In this document: positions 18,043 through 30,198 of the stretch, piece after piece
Layout: every line of letters starts with the position of its first letter
Numbering within the stretch: position 1 is the stretch's first letter
Assembly: GCA_013299055.1 (NCBI GenBank)
Contig: JAAFKB010000035.1
Location: 1 to 37,977, forward strand
Source of the DNA: Sphaerotilus sp.
GTDB lineage: Bacteria; Pseudomonadota; Gammaproteobacteria; Burkholderiales; Burkholderiaceae_C
DNA length: 37,977 nt
Reading direction: 5' to 3'
Program-made: the position numbers and the translations under genes
Notes under the pieces: generated by a model
The model's database searches: none
Seen by the model: only the letters and a program-made list of their open reading frames with translations
Told to the model about the DNA's origin: nothing

Positions 18043-21000
18043 ATGCGCCTGAATTCGATCAAGCTTTCGGGCTTCAAGTCTTTCGCTGACGCGACCCATT
18101 TCCAGTTGCCCGGCCAGCTCGTCGGCGTGGTCGGGCCGAACGGCTGCGGCAAGTCCAACATCATGGACGCCGTGCGCTGGGTGCTGGGCGAGTCGAAGGC
18201 CAGCGAGCTGCGCGGCGAGTCGATGCAGGACGTGATCTTCAACGGCTCCGGCAACCGCAAGCCCGCCAGCCGCGCCAGCGTCGAACTCGCCTTCAGCAAC
18301 GACGCCGGGCGGGCGGGCGGCTCGTGGAACCAGTACGCCGAGATCGCCGTCAAGCGCGTGCTGACCCGCGACGGCACCAGCACCTACTACATCAACAACC
18401 AGCCGGTGCGCCGCCGCGACGTGCAGGACGTGTTCCTCGGCACCGGGCTGGGGCCACGCGCCTACGCCATCATCGGGCAGGGGACGATCAGCAAGATCAT
18501 CGAGTCGCGGCCGGAGGAGCTGCGGCTGTTCCTGGAGGAAGCGGCAGGGGTGTCCAAGTACAAGGAACGCCGCCGCGAGACCGAACACCGCCTCAAGGAC
18601 ACCCGCGAGAACCTGACCCGCGTGGACGACATCCTGCGCGAGCTGACGGCGAACCTCGACAAGCTTGAAGCGCAGGCCGAGGTCGCGCTGCGCTACCGCA
18701 CGCTGCAGGACACGGGTACGCGCAAGCTGCACCAGCTCTGGTTCCTCAAGCACCGCGATGCCACCAGCGAGCGCGAGCGGGTCCGGCTGGCCGAACTGGC
18801 GGCGACGAACGCGCTGGAGTCGCGGATCGCCGAGTTGCGCCATGTCGAGGCGGAACAGGAATCGCTGCGCCAGTCGCACTACGACGCCAATGACACGCTG
18901 CACGCCGCGCAGGGTGCATTGGCCGAAGCCTCGATGCAGGTCAGCCGGCTGGAGGAGCGCATCCGCCATGTCGTCGAGGCCCGCCAGCGCGGTGTGCAGC
19001 GCCAGGCCGAGATCGCCGCGCAGACGCAGCAATGGACTTTGCGCCGCGAACACGCCGAGGCCGAGCTGGAGACGCTGGCCGAGCAGCTCGCCGAGGCCGA
19101 GGAGCAGGGCGAGGTGCTGGCGGCGCAGGTCGAGGAACAGGCGCTGGCGCTGCCCGCCACCGAAGACACCTTGCGCCAGGCCAGCCAGCGCGCCGCCACG
19201 CAGCGCACCCGCGCCAGCGAGGTGCAGCAGCAGATCCAGGTGCTGGCCGCGCAGTCGCGCCACCTCGACGAGCGTGGCCGGGAGCTGCAGGGCCGCCGCG
19301 AGCGCCTGTCCACCGAGCGCCGCCAGCTCGGCACGCCCGACGACCACCGGCTGGACGGTCTGCGGACCCAGCTCGCACAGGCGCAGGGGCTACAGGAACT
19401 CGCCGATGCGCGGCTGCAGGAACTGTCCGACCTCGTGCCGACGCTCGACGAGCAGCGGCGCGGCCAGCAGCATGCCGCGAATGGCGAGTCGGCGCGGCAG
19501 TCGGCGCTGACGGCCAGGCTCGACGCGCTGCGGGCCGTGCAGGAGAAGGTGCAGACCGAAGGCAAGCTGCGGCCGTGGCTGGCGCGGCATGGGCTGGAGG
19601 GATTGCAAGGGCTGTGGCGGCGGCTGCACATCGAACCGGGTTGGGAGACGGCGCTCGAATCCGCCTTGCGCGAGCGGCTGCAGGCGCTGGAGGTCGGCCG
19701 CATCGAGACGGTGCGCGGCTTCGACCTGGACCCGCCGCCGGCCAAGCTCGCCTTCTACTCGCCGCCCACGACGGCGATCGCCAACACGCACCGCACCTTG
19801 CCGCGGCTGGCCGATCTGCTGCGCGTGGGCGATCCGGGGCTGATGGCGCTGCTCAACGACTGGCTCGAAGGCGTGTACACGGCGGCCCATGTCGAGGAGG
19901 CGCTGGCGCTGCGCAGCCGGCTGGCGCACGGCGAGCTGATCCTGACGCCGGCTGGGCACGCGGTGAGCGCCCATGCGGTGAGCTTCCACGCGCCGGATTC
20001 GGAGCAGGCGGGGATGCTGGCGCGGGCGCAGGATATCGAGAACCTGGAAACGCAGGTTCGTGCGCAAGCCTTGATGGCCGACGACGCCCGCAGTGCGCTG
20101 GTCCGCGCCGAGGCCGCCTGCACCGACGCGGCGCAGCGGCTCGCCAGCGCCCGCCGCGACGCTGCCGACAGCCAGACGCGGGCGCACCAGTTGCAAGTCG
20201 AAGTCCTGCGCCTGACCCAGCAGGCCGAGCAGGTGACGCGGCGCCGCGACCAGCTGGACGCCGAACTCGCCGAAGTCGATGCGCAGGTCGAAGAACTCGA
20301 CGAGCGCCGCATGACCGGCGAGGCGCGGTTTGAAGAACTGGACCTGATGCTCGCCACCGAGCAGGAGCGCCATGCCGAGCTGGGAGACGCGGTGATCGTT
20401 GCCGAGCGTCGGCTGGCGGACGCCCGCGAGCAGCTGCGCGGCCTGGAGCGCACGGCGCAGGAGGCGCAGTTCGCCGCCCGTTCGCTGCTGGCGCGGCGCG
20501 GCGAGCTGCAGCGCGGGCTGGAAACCGCTGCGCAGCAGCTCGCCGTCAATGCACGGGCGCTGGAGCAGCTCGCCGCCGAACTCGCCGGGCTGGACGACGC
20601 GGCGGCCGAAGGCGGCTTGCAGGACGCGCTGGCGCTGCGGGTCGGGCGCGAGCAGGCGCTGGCGTCGGCCCGGCAGGCGTGGGACGAACTCTCGCAGCAG
20701 ATGCGCCGCGCCGACGAGCAGCGGGCGTCCTTCGAGCGCAGCCTGCAGCCCTTGCGCGACGAGATCACCAAGCTCCAGCTCGAAGCACAGGCCGCCCAGC
20801 TCGGCGGGGCGCAGTTCCTGGAGCAGTTGCAGGCGGCGGCGGTCGATCTGGACGTGCTGGCCGCCGGCATCGCACAGGACGGTGTGCGCCTGCACGGGCT
20901 GCAAGGCGAGATCGACCGCATCCAGCGCGAAGTCAACGCGCTGGGTGCCGTGAACCTGGCTGCGCTGGATGAACTCGGCGCCGCCCGCGAGCGCAAGCAG

Positions 21001-21558
21001 TTCCTCGATGCGCAGGTGGCCGATCTGACCGAGGCGATGCAGACGCTGGAGGCCGCGATCCACAAGATCGACCTCGAAACCCGCGACCTGCTGAAGGCGA
21101 CGTTCGACCAGGTCAACGATGGCTTCGGCCGCATGTTCCCGAGCCTGTTCGGCGGCGGACAGGCCCGGCTGGTGATGACGGGCGACGAGATCCTGGACGC
21201 GGGCGTGCAGGTGATGGCACAGCCACCGGGCAAGAAGAACTCCACCATCCACCTGCTCTCGGGGGGTGAAAAGGCGCTCACGGCCATCGCGCTGGTGTTC
21301 GCGATCTTCCTGCTCAACCCGGCGCCGTTCTGCTTGCTTGATGAGGTGGACGCACCACTGGACGACGCCAATACCGAGCGATATGCCCGTCTGGTTCGCC
21401 AAATGTCGTCTGGAACGCAGTTTCTTTTCATTTCGCACAACAAAATCGCGATGGAGATGGCCGAGCAATTGATCGGCGTGACAATGCAGGAACAGGGTGT
21501 GTCGCGCATCGTTGCGGTCGACATGGAAGCGGCGGTCTCACTGGCTGAGCTACCGTGA
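18043..21558 (+). CDS. smc: Chromosome partition protein SMC
   Basis: A 1171-residue SMC ATPase that dimerises and, with ScpA/ScpB, compacts and orients chromosomes. The N-terminal head has SIKLSGFKSFADAT and Walker A GPNGCGKSN (31-39). Long coiled coils (about 170-500 and 670-1010) rich in Q/E/R/A flank a hinge (about 510-660, containing GLQGLWRRLHIEPGWE). The C-terminal head has signature LLSGGEKAL (1071-1079), Walker B CLLDEVDAPLDD (1097-1108) and the D/H-loop FLFISHNKIAMEMA. Length is typical. zipA and ligA follow on the same strand, an order common in Burkholderiales. The start at 18043 gives the standard MRLNSIKL N-terminus; the Shine-Dalgarno is weak. Confidence 0.97.
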   Translation: MRLNSIKLSGFKSFADATHFQLPGQLVGVVGPNGCGKSNIMDAVRWVLGESKASELRGESMQDVIFNGSGNRKPASRASVELAFSNDAGRAGGSWNQYAEIAVKRVLTRDGTSTYYINNQPVRRRDVQDVFLGTGLGPRAYAIIGQGTISKIIESRPEELRLFLEEAAGVSKYKERRRETEHRLKDTRENLTRVDDILRELTANLDKLEAQAEVALRYRTLQDTGTRKLHQLWFLKHRDATSERERVRLAELAATNALESRIAELRHVEAEQESLRQSHYDANDTLHAAQGALAEASMQVSRLEERIRHVVEARQRGVQRQAEIAAQTQQWTLRREHAEAELETLAEQLAEAEEQGEVLAAQVEEQALALPATEDTLRQASQRAATQRTRASEVQQQIQVLAAQSRHLDERGRELQGRRERLSTERRQLGTPDDHRLDGLRTQLAQAQGLQELADARLQELSDLVPTLDEQRRGQQHAANGESARQSALTARLDALRAVQEKVQTEGKLRPWLARHGLEGLQGLWRRLHIEPGWETALESALRERLQALEVGRIETVRGFDLDPPPAKLAFYSPPTTAIANTHRTLPRLADLLRVGDPGLMALLNDWLEGVYTAAHVEEALALRSRLAHGELILTPAGHAVSAHAVSFHAPDSEQAGMLARAQDIENLETQVRAQALMADDARSALVRAEAACTDAAQRLASARRDAADSQTRAHQLQVEVLRLTQQAEQVTRRRDQLDAELAEVDAQVEELDERRMTGEARFEELDLMLATEQERHAELGDAVIVAERRLADAREQLRGLERTAQEAQFAARSLLARRGELQRGLETAAQQLAVNARALEQLAAELAGLDDAAAEGGLQDALALRVGREQALASARQAWDELSQQMRRADEQRASFERSLQPLRDEITKLQLEAQAAQLGGAQFLEQLQAAAVDLDVLAAGIAQDGVRLHGLQGEIDRIQREVNALGAVNLAALDELGAARERKQFLDAQVADLTEAMQTLEAAIHKIDLETRDLLKATFDQVNDGFGRMFPSLFGGGQARLVMTGDEILDAGVQVMAQPPGKKNSTIHLLSGGEKALTAIALVFAIFLLNPAPFCLLDEVDAPLDDANTERYARLVRQMSSGTQFLFISHNKIAMEMAEQLIGVTMQEQGVSRIVAVDMEAAVSLAELP

Positions 21559-21616
21559 GCGACCACACAGGCGACAGGACACACTGTTCAGGCCATGACC
21601 AGGAACCCAGGGTCCG

Positions 21617-22774
21617 ATGAATTCATTGCAAGTTTGGTTGGCCATCGTGGGCGGGCTGGTGCTCGCGGCCGTTGTCGGGCATGGCGCCTGGCAGACCCGC
21701 CGGGCGGGCGGCAAGTCGCGTGCGGTGTCGCCGCCCGTCGGGCCTGGGGCGACGACCACTGCCGCCGAGCCGCCGAGCCTCGCCACCCCTGGCGCACCCG
21801 GCACCTGCCAGGAGCCCAGCTTCGACGATGTCCAGGCTCCTACCGAGCCGATGCCGCTGGACGCCCCGGTGGTGTCGGCTGCTCCGGCGGTGGACGACCG
21901 GCTGGCCGAGGTGCCGGCGCCGCTGGCCGCGCCGGTGCGCCGCACGACGGCCGCGCAGCGCGTGGACCCGCTGATCGACGCCATCGCCACGCTGCGCCCG
22001 GAGCAGGGCCTGTTCGGCGAGGCGGTGCTGGCGCACTGGCCACCGTCGCGGCGGGCCGGGGGAAAGTCCTTCCTGATCGAAGGCCGCGTCGATGCCCGCA
22101 GTGACTGGGAAACCCCGCAGGCTGGCCACCACTACGCCGAACTGCGCGCCGGGCTGCAGCTGGCCAACCGGCTCGGGCCGGTCAACGAGATCGAGTACTC
22201 GGAGTTCGTGCAGATCATCCAGCGGTTTGCCGAGCCGCTGGCGGCCACGGCCGAGTTCCCGGACATGCTTGACGAGGTGGCGCGTGCGCGGGCGCTGGAC
22301 CGCATCGCCGTCCACCACGATGCCCAGCTCGCCATGCGACTGACCACCCGCCAGGGTCAGTGGCCGGTGGGCTGGATCCTTCAGCATGCGGCGCGCCACG
22401 GCTTCGTGGCGGGATCGGTGCCAGGGCGGCTCGTGTTGCCGGGCCGTGGCGACGATGCGCCGCCCGTGCTGGCGCTGGTGTTCGACGCGCAGGCAGCCCT
22501 GGCGGAAGACCCGGACCAGTCCTGGGTGTCCGAGATGGCGCTGGTGTTCGAGGTGCCACAGACACCGCAGGCCGAGCAGCCTTTCAACGCCTGGTGTGCC
22601 TCCGGGCAGGCGCTGGCCATGTCGCTGGACGCGCTGGTCCACGACGACGAGGGCCGCCCGCTCAACGCCGACGCCTTCGCGCTGATCCGCGAGGATCTGG
22701 ACGGTCTGTACGCCAAGCTGGCCGAATTCGGTCTGCCCGCAGGCTCTCCGGCGGCGCGACGCCTGTTCAGCTAG
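21617..22774 (+). CDS. zipA: Cell division protein ZipA
   Basis: A 385-residue bitopic protein that anchors FtsZ to the inner membrane. Residues 6-25 (VWLAIVGGLVLAAVVGHGAW) are an N-terminal membrane anchor with the N-terminus out. A basic patch (RRAGGKSR) and a Pro/Ala/Val-rich linker (about 35-115) follow. The C-terminal domain (about 240-385) resembles the ZipA FtsZ-binding fold, with VAGSVPGRLVLPG and ALAMSLDALVHDDEGRPLN. Sequence conservation in ZipA is low, so the call also rests on position between smc and ligA, the standard order in this bacterial group. The gene starts 58 bases after the smc stop and ends 33 bases before ligA. Confidence 0.85.
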   Translation: MNSLQVWLAIVGGLVLAAVVGHGAWQTRRAGGKSRAVSPPVGPGATTTAAEPPSLATPGAPGTCQEPSFDDVQAPTEPMPLDAPVVSAAPAVDDRLAEVPAPLAAPVRRTTAAQRVDPLIDAIATLRPEQGLFGEAVLAHWPPSRRAGGKSFLIEGRVDARSDWETPQAGHHYAELRAGLQLANRLGPVNEIEYSEFVQIIQRFAEPLAATAEFPDMLDEVARARALDRIAVHHDAQLAMRLTTRQGQWPVGWILQHAARHGFVAGSVPGRLVLPGRGDDAPPVLALVFDAQAALAEDPDQSWVSEMALVFEVPQTPQAEQPFNAWCASGQALAMSLDALVHDDEGRPLNADAFALIREDLDGLYAKLAEFGLPAGSPAARRLFS

Positions 22775-24967
<2,193 letters not shown>

Positions 24968-25162
24968 TTGGCATTAGTGAAAATGTTCAATTCATCACCA
25001 CCCGAATAGAGGGTGTGTTCACCGCTTTGCCAGCTCGAAAATGTGTTTTGTCGGACAGCAGGATCCACTGATCAGGGAAACCGCGCTTTTCATTGGCGGG
25101 CTCAGGCAGTGAGACTGTGCGGCAGGAAACAACAAGATTGAAACCGAAAGAGTGTGGTAGCG

Positions 25163-25699
25163 ATGCTGAACAAGACAACTCGACTCCTGGGGCTGGTGGC
25201 CCTGGGTGTGCTGACAGGGTGTGGTGGCGGAGGTGGTGGCACGTCAGCCCCAGCAGAGCCTGCGGCCACCGTGGTGGCCAAGCTGCAGACCAGCGGCGCC
25301 ATGTTGACGCTGGACCGCACGGCCACGCTGGCGGGCACCGATGCCAACGGTGACGGCGTGCGTGACGACGTGACGAGCTGGATCACCGCACAGGCGTACA
25401 CCGCCGGCGTGGGCACGGCGGCCAACCAGTTGGCCAAGGCGTACCAGTCGGTGCTGACCGTGTCGCTGACCGACGACGCCGCGCTGCGCGCGGCCCGTCT
25501 CGCGTCCAGTGACGCGGTCGAGTGCGTGATGCAGAAGGCGGACACGGTGGAAGCCGGCTACAAGATCGTGGCCGATCTGCGCCGCGTGACCATCAACACC
25601 ACGGCCCGCGTCGATGCCTATCTGGCATACGCGGAAAAGGTCAATGACACCGTGGCGCGTGCTCCGCAGGACGACGGCTGCACGAAGGGAGCCGTGTGA
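25163..25699 (+). CDS. Putative lipoprotein of unknown function
   Basis: A 178-residue exported protein I do not recognise. MLNKTTRLLGLVALGVLTGC is a clean lipoprotein signal with the lipobox Cys at residue 20, followed by seven glycines and serine/proline residues. DANGDGVRDDV (about 63-73) resembles a calcium-binding DxNxDGxxDD loop such as those in thrombospondin type 3 repeats. The rest is helical with two cysteines (AVECVMQ and DDGCTK). The ATG at 25163 was preferred over GTG 25154 because the signal peptide begins there. Its stop overlaps the next start (TGATG), so the two are coupled and probably act together at the cell surface. A 195-base AT-richer gap separates it from ligA. Confidence 0.75.
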   Translation: MLNKTTRLLGLVALGVLTGCGGGGGGTSAPAEPAATVVAKLQTSGAMLTLDRTATLAGTDANGDGVRDDVTSWITAQAYTAGVGTAANQLAKAYQSVLTVSLTDDAALRAARLASSDAVECVMQKADTVEAGYKIVADLRRVTINTTARVDAYLAYAEKVNDTVARAPQDDGCTKGAV

Positions 25700-27099
25700 T
25701 GGCAACGACGACGATGAACCGATTCCCTTCCCGCCTGCGTGCGGTGTGTGGTGGTGTGCTGGGTGTGGCGCTGTGGGCGGGTGCGATGCCCGGCTCGGCC
25801 CAGACCTCGGCGATCTGCGAACCCGATGGTGGCTACGTCGTGGCCTACTACAACGGCACCTTCGCGATGCCCGAGGATGCCGACGCCCAGCGCGCGGCCC
25901 TGCGCATTGCCCGCCACGGCAAGTACGCCGGCACGGCCGAAATGGCGACGACGGCCGCCGGCAAGGTCGAGCCGGTGCGCTACGAAACCTTCTACAGCAC
26001 CGCTGGCACCGCCAGTGGCGCCACGCAGTCGCGGTTCCAGGCGCTGGCCGCCGAATTCCGTACCAACGTGCTGGACGGCGCCCTGGGCAATTACTGGGAG
26101 TACTTCTGGGACATGGCCGCCGGCAATACCGCCAACTGGTCGGTGCTCGCGGCTAAGTCTGCCGACGACCGTTTCCTGGCCATCACCAGCAGTTTCCCGG
26201 CGACGGTCAGCGCGCTGGCCACCAAAGCCCGCACCGAGTTGTCGGCGCAGCTTTCCGACGGCAACAACACGACCATGGCATCCCGCCAGCTGGCCCGTGC
26301 CCAGGCGCTATACACCGAGCGTCAGAAGCTGCTGATGGTGTCGTACCAGCAGGGCAAGCTGTTCGCGGACAAGGCGTTCGCCAAGCTCGGCGAACCCAGC
26401 AACAGCACGGTCCTGAACAGCGAGATCACCGCGCTGCCGACCGCGTCCTTGCAGAGCAGTCTGACCACGCAGATGGCCGCCCTGGTGACGCCGACCAACC
26501 TCGCCAACAACCAAGGCTTCTTCACTGCCACGCTGTCCTGGGCGGTCCCTTCGAATGCGTATGGGGTGAATGCGCTCACGGGCAAGGCACTGCTCAACGA
26601 CTTCGACCTGCATGTCATCGAACCGACCCCGCCGGTCAGCGGTGCAGCCTACGTTCAGTGGGTCCACTTCTCGACCACGGGCGATCCGGGCAAGGGCGGC
26701 GGTGGCGATGTGTCCAAGCAGGGCTATGTGGGCTTCCTCGACAAGGATGGCAAGGGCACCTCGGCGCTGGACACCGGCCCTGAGCACTACTACGCATCCT
26801 GCGACGAGACCAAGCTGCTCGAAGGCACGTACTGGCTGTCGGTGACCAAGGTGAGCGCGTCGGTCCCGGAGCGCACGTTCGTGACGCTGCAGATCGCTAC
26901 GGCCAAGTCGGGCGAGGTCTACTCCAAGACCTTCGGCTACACCGACATCCTGGGTTTCAACCAGCAGACCAAGCTCGTCTTCCCGGTCAAGGTCGTGGTG
27001 AAGAAGAACGCCGACGGTACCTGGGCCAAGCCTGAGGTCACCGCCTACAGCCCGGATGCGAGTTACGAGTCCACTGGACTGCCGCTGTACGCACTCTGA
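25699..27099 (+). CDS. Secreted protein with DUF2135-like C-terminal domain
   Basis: A 466-residue protein with a Sec signal peptide (RLRAVCGGVLGVALWAGAMPGSA, cleavage near residue 34). Residues about 40-270 are mostly helical and unrecognised (YWEYFWDMAAGNTANWSVLA). From about 273 the sequence looks like a beta-sandwich: FTATLSWAVPS, DFDLHVIEP (301-309), GPEHYYASC (360-368) and GTYWLSVTK (376-384). The set DxDLHVxEP...GPE...GTYxxxV resembles the DUF2135/metal-binding sandwich of secreted and von Willebrand-associated proteins. No enzyme motif is visible. The start at 25699 shares one base with the stop of the lipoprotein gene. A strong terminator follows at 27125. Surface or extracellular binding is inferred only. 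Confidence 0.75.
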   Translation: MATTTMNRFPSRLRAVCGGVLGVALWAGAMPGSAQTSAICEPDGGYVVAYYNGTFAMPEDADAQRAALRIARHGKYAGTAEMATTAAGKVEPVRYETFYSTAGTASGATQSRFQALAAEFRTNVLDGALGNYWEYFWDMAAGNTANWSVLAAKSADDRFLAITSSFPATVSALATKARTELSAQLSDGNNTTMASRQLARAQALYTERQKLLMVSYQQGKLFADKAFAKLGEPSNSTVLNSEITALPTASLQSSLTTQMAALVTPTNLANNQGFFTATLSWAVPSNAYGVNALTGKALLNDFDLHVIEPTPPVSGAAYVQWVHFSTTGDPGKGGGGDVSKQGYVGFLDKDGKGTSALDTGPEHYYASCDETKLLEGTYWLSVTKVSASVPERTFVTLQIATAKSGEVYSKTFGYTDILGFNQQTKLVFPVKVVVKKNADGTWAKPEVTAYSPDASYESTGLPLYAL

Positions 27100-27124
27100 T
27101 CCGAGGGCAGGGCCTCGCAAGACC

Positions 27125-27151
27125 AAGCCGCAGCAACCCTGCGGCTTTTTT
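27125..27151 (+). terminator. Intrinsic terminator after the secreted-protein pair
   Basis: A perfect 9-base stem (AAGCCGCAG / CTGCGGCTT, 27125-27133 and 27139-27147) with a 5-base loop CAACC, followed by a T run to 27151. It begins 26 bases after the stop of the upstream gene. It should end that transcript before the convergent glk gene, whose stop is only 14 bases further on. Confidence 0.92.
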
Positions 27152-27164
27152 CATGGTGCGGTGT

Positions 27165-28136
27165 TCAAAGCAACTGATCCAGCGCCCGCGCCACCCCCAG
27201 CAGTGCCGGCGACACGCTGGCGTCGATGACGAACACCGGCATCTGCGCCAGATAGGCCTGAAAGCGCCCCTTGGCCTCGAACCGCGCCCGGAAGGCCGAG
27301 CGGTCGAACACCTCGCCCAGCCGCGGCACGATCCCGCCGCCGATGTAGACCCCACCCAGCGCCCCCAGCGTCAGTGCCAGATTGCCCGCCACGCTGCCCA
27401 GCAGGGCGCAGAAATGGTCCACCGCCTCGGCGCAGCGCGTGCAGGCGCCGGCCAGTGCGCGGGTGGTGACATCGGCCGGGCTGAGCGTCTCCGGTGTCAC
27501 ACCATCGAGCGCGCAGACCGCGTCGTACAGCGCCACCAGCCCCGCGCCGCTGAGCGCACGCTCCGCCGACGCATGGCCGTAGCGTTGGTCCAGCAGCGCG
27601 ATCAGCGCCGCCTCGCGCTCGGTGGTGGCCGGCAGCGTGACGTGACCGCCTTCGCCCGCCAGCGCCACCCACTGCCCGCCCGCCGGCACCAGCCCCGACA
27701 CCCCCAGTCCCGTGCCCGGCCCGATCAGCCCGATCGCTGCCCGCGCCCGCGCCGCACCACCGCCCACCTGCCGCAACTCGTGCGGCTGCAGCGACGGCAG
27801 CGACAGCGCCAGCGCCGTGAAATCGTTGATCACCACCAGCCGCTGCAGGCCCAGCTCTGCCTGCATCGCCGAGATCGAGAAGCCCCAGTGGTGGTTGGTC
27901 ATGCGCAGCTCGTCGCCCGTCACCGGGTTGGCGATGCCCATGCCCATCGAGCCGGGCTGGCCGAGGCCGCTGCTGGCGAGGTAGGCCCGCACGGCATCGG
28001 CCAGCGTCGCGTAGTCTGCGGCCGGCAGCGTGGCGATGTGCGCGATCGGGGCACCGGGATGCGCGATCCAGCCGAAGCGGGCGTTGGTGCCGCCGACATC
28101 GGCCACGAGGCGGGGAAAGGGGGAATGGTCGGTCAT
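27165..28136 (-). CDS. glk: Glucokinase
   Basis: A 323-residue ROK-independent (Glk/PF02685-type) glucokinase that phosphorylates glucose to glucose 6-phosphate. The phosphate-binding loop is VADVGGTNARFG (11-22). Sugar-binding motifs follow: MGIANPVTGDELRMTNHHW, VINDFTALALSLPSL (catalytic Asp), GPGTGLGVSG and LAGEGGHVTLPA (Glu and His contacts). A C-terminal GGVYIGGGIVPRLGE block is typical. It is the last gene of the minus-strand sugar module, 95 bases after the ABC ATPase, so imported glucose would be phosphorylated by its product. Start at 28136 matches the family N-terminus. Confidence 0.96.
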   Translation of the reverse strand: MTDHSPFPRLVADVGGTNARFGWIAHPGAPIAHIATLPAADYATLADAVRAYLASSGLGQPGSMGMGIANPVTGDELRMTNHHWGFSISAMQAELGLQRLVVINDFTALALSLPSLQPHELRQVGGGAARARAAIGLIGPGTGLGVSGLVPAGGQWVALAGEGGHVTLPATTEREAALIALLDQRYGHASAERALSGAGLVALYDAVCALDGVTPETLSPADVTTRALAGACTRCAEAVDHFCALLGSVAGNLALTLGALGGVYIGGGIVPRLGEVFDRSAFRARFEAKGRFQAYLAQMPVFVIDASVSPALLGVARALDQLL

Positions 28137-28187
28137 GACGGGATGCCTGCGACGGACAGGAAGGAAGTTGGGGTCTGGAAACGGCGA

Positions 28188-28209
28188 CGGCGCGCATCGT
28201 AGCGCGCCG
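28188..28209 (-). terminator. GC hairpin between the ABC ATPase gene and glk
   Basis: An 8-base perfect inverted repeat (CGGCGCGC / GCGCGCCG) with a 6-base loop sits in the 95-base gap. On the minus strand it is followed only by a short GTTT tract, so it is a weak terminator, a processing stop or a 3' stability element that could lower glk expression relative to the transporter. Confidence 0.4.
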
Positions 28210-28231
28210 CCGGTTTCTCGCCTACGTCAAA

Positions 28232-29302
<1,071 letters not shown>

Positions 29303-29324
29303 GATGAATAGATCCTCAGTCCTC

Positions 29325-30173
29325 TTAACCCTTGACGGCGCCGGCGGTCAGGCCACGCACGAAATACTTGCCCGCGACGACGTAGACGAACAGCGTCGGC
29401 AGTGCGGCGATCATCGCGGCGGCCATGTCCACGTTGTATTCCTTGACCGAGCTGGAGGTGTTGGCCAGGTTGTTCAGGCCCACCGTGATCGGCTTGGAAT
29501 CGGCGCCGGAGAAGACGACCCCGAACAGGAAGTCGTTCCAGATGTTGGTGAACTGCCAGATCACCGTCACGACCAGGATCGGCGTGGACAGCGGCAGCAC
29601 GATGCGCCAGAAGATGCGGAAGAACCCGGCGCCGTCCAGCATCGCCGCCTTGACCAGCTCGTCCGGCAGGCCGAGGTAGTAGTTGCGGAAGAACAGCGTG
29701 GTGGACGCCAGCCCCATCAGGACGTGGACGCAGACCAGCCCCCACACCGAGTCCGACAGCCCGATCCAGCCCAGCACCTGCGACATCGGCAGCAGCACCA
29801 CCTGCAGCGGCATGAACACGCCGAACAGCATCAGCGAGAAGAACACCTCGCTGCCCTTGAAGCGCCACTTCGTCAGCACGTAGCCGTTGAGCGCCCCGAG
29901 CGTGGTCGAGATGAGCACGGCCGGGATGATCATCGTCATCGAGTTCCAGAAGTACGGTTGCAGACCGCCACAGTCCGTGCCGGTGCAGGCGGTGGACCAC
30001 GCCTTGCCCCAGGCGGTGAAGTCCAGGCCGGCCGGCAGCGACAGCAGGCTGCCGTTGCGGATCTCGGCCATGTCCTTCAGCGACGTGGCCAGCATCACGT
30101 AGAACGGCAGCAGGAAGAAGGCCGCGAACAGCGCAAGCAGCGACCAGATGATGAGACGGTGAACGTGTTTCAT
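29325..30173 (-). CDS. gtsC: Sugar ABC transporter permease, MalG type
   Basis: A 282-residue inner-membrane permease with six predicted helices. The first is IIWSLLALFAAFFLLPFYVM. The EAA loop that docks on the ATPase reads DELVKAAMLDGAGFFRIFWR followed by IVLPLSTP. A periplasmic insertion after helix 1 contains CTGTDC, two cysteines that may form a disulfide. The C-terminus (KYFVRGLTAGAVKG) is standard for CUT1 MalG-type subunits. Similarity of the whole cluster to the glucose system GtsABC suggests the symbol, but substrate is inferred from context. It starts 25 bases after the MalF-type gene stop. Confidence 0.93.
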   Translation of the reverse strand: MKHVHRLIIWSLLALFAAFFLLPFYVMLATSLKDMAEIRNGSLLSLPAGLDFTAWGKAWSTACTGTDCGGLQPYFWNSMTMIIPAVLISTTLGALNGYVLTKWRFKGSEVFFSLMLFGVFMPLQVVLLPMSQVLGWIGLSDSVWGLVCVHVLMGLASTTLFFRNYYLGLPDELVKAAMLDGAGFFRIFWRIVLPLSTPILVVTVIWQFTNIWNDFLFGVVFSGADSKPITVGLNNLANTSSSVKEYNVDMAAAMIAALPTLFVYVVAGKYFVRGLTAGAVKG

Positions 30174-30198
30174 GGTGAGTCCTCGTGTCCCGCCGGGT

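Noticed and set aside
19390..21468. A 692-codon minus-strand frame opposite smc
   Set aside because: Shadow of the smc coiled-coil codons; low-complexity composition and no motifs.
21380..21558. Drop in GC and different codon use in the last 180 bases of smc
   Set aside because: The protein there is the conserved SMC C-terminal head (FISHNKIAMEMAEQLIGVTM), so a foreign insertion is unlikely.
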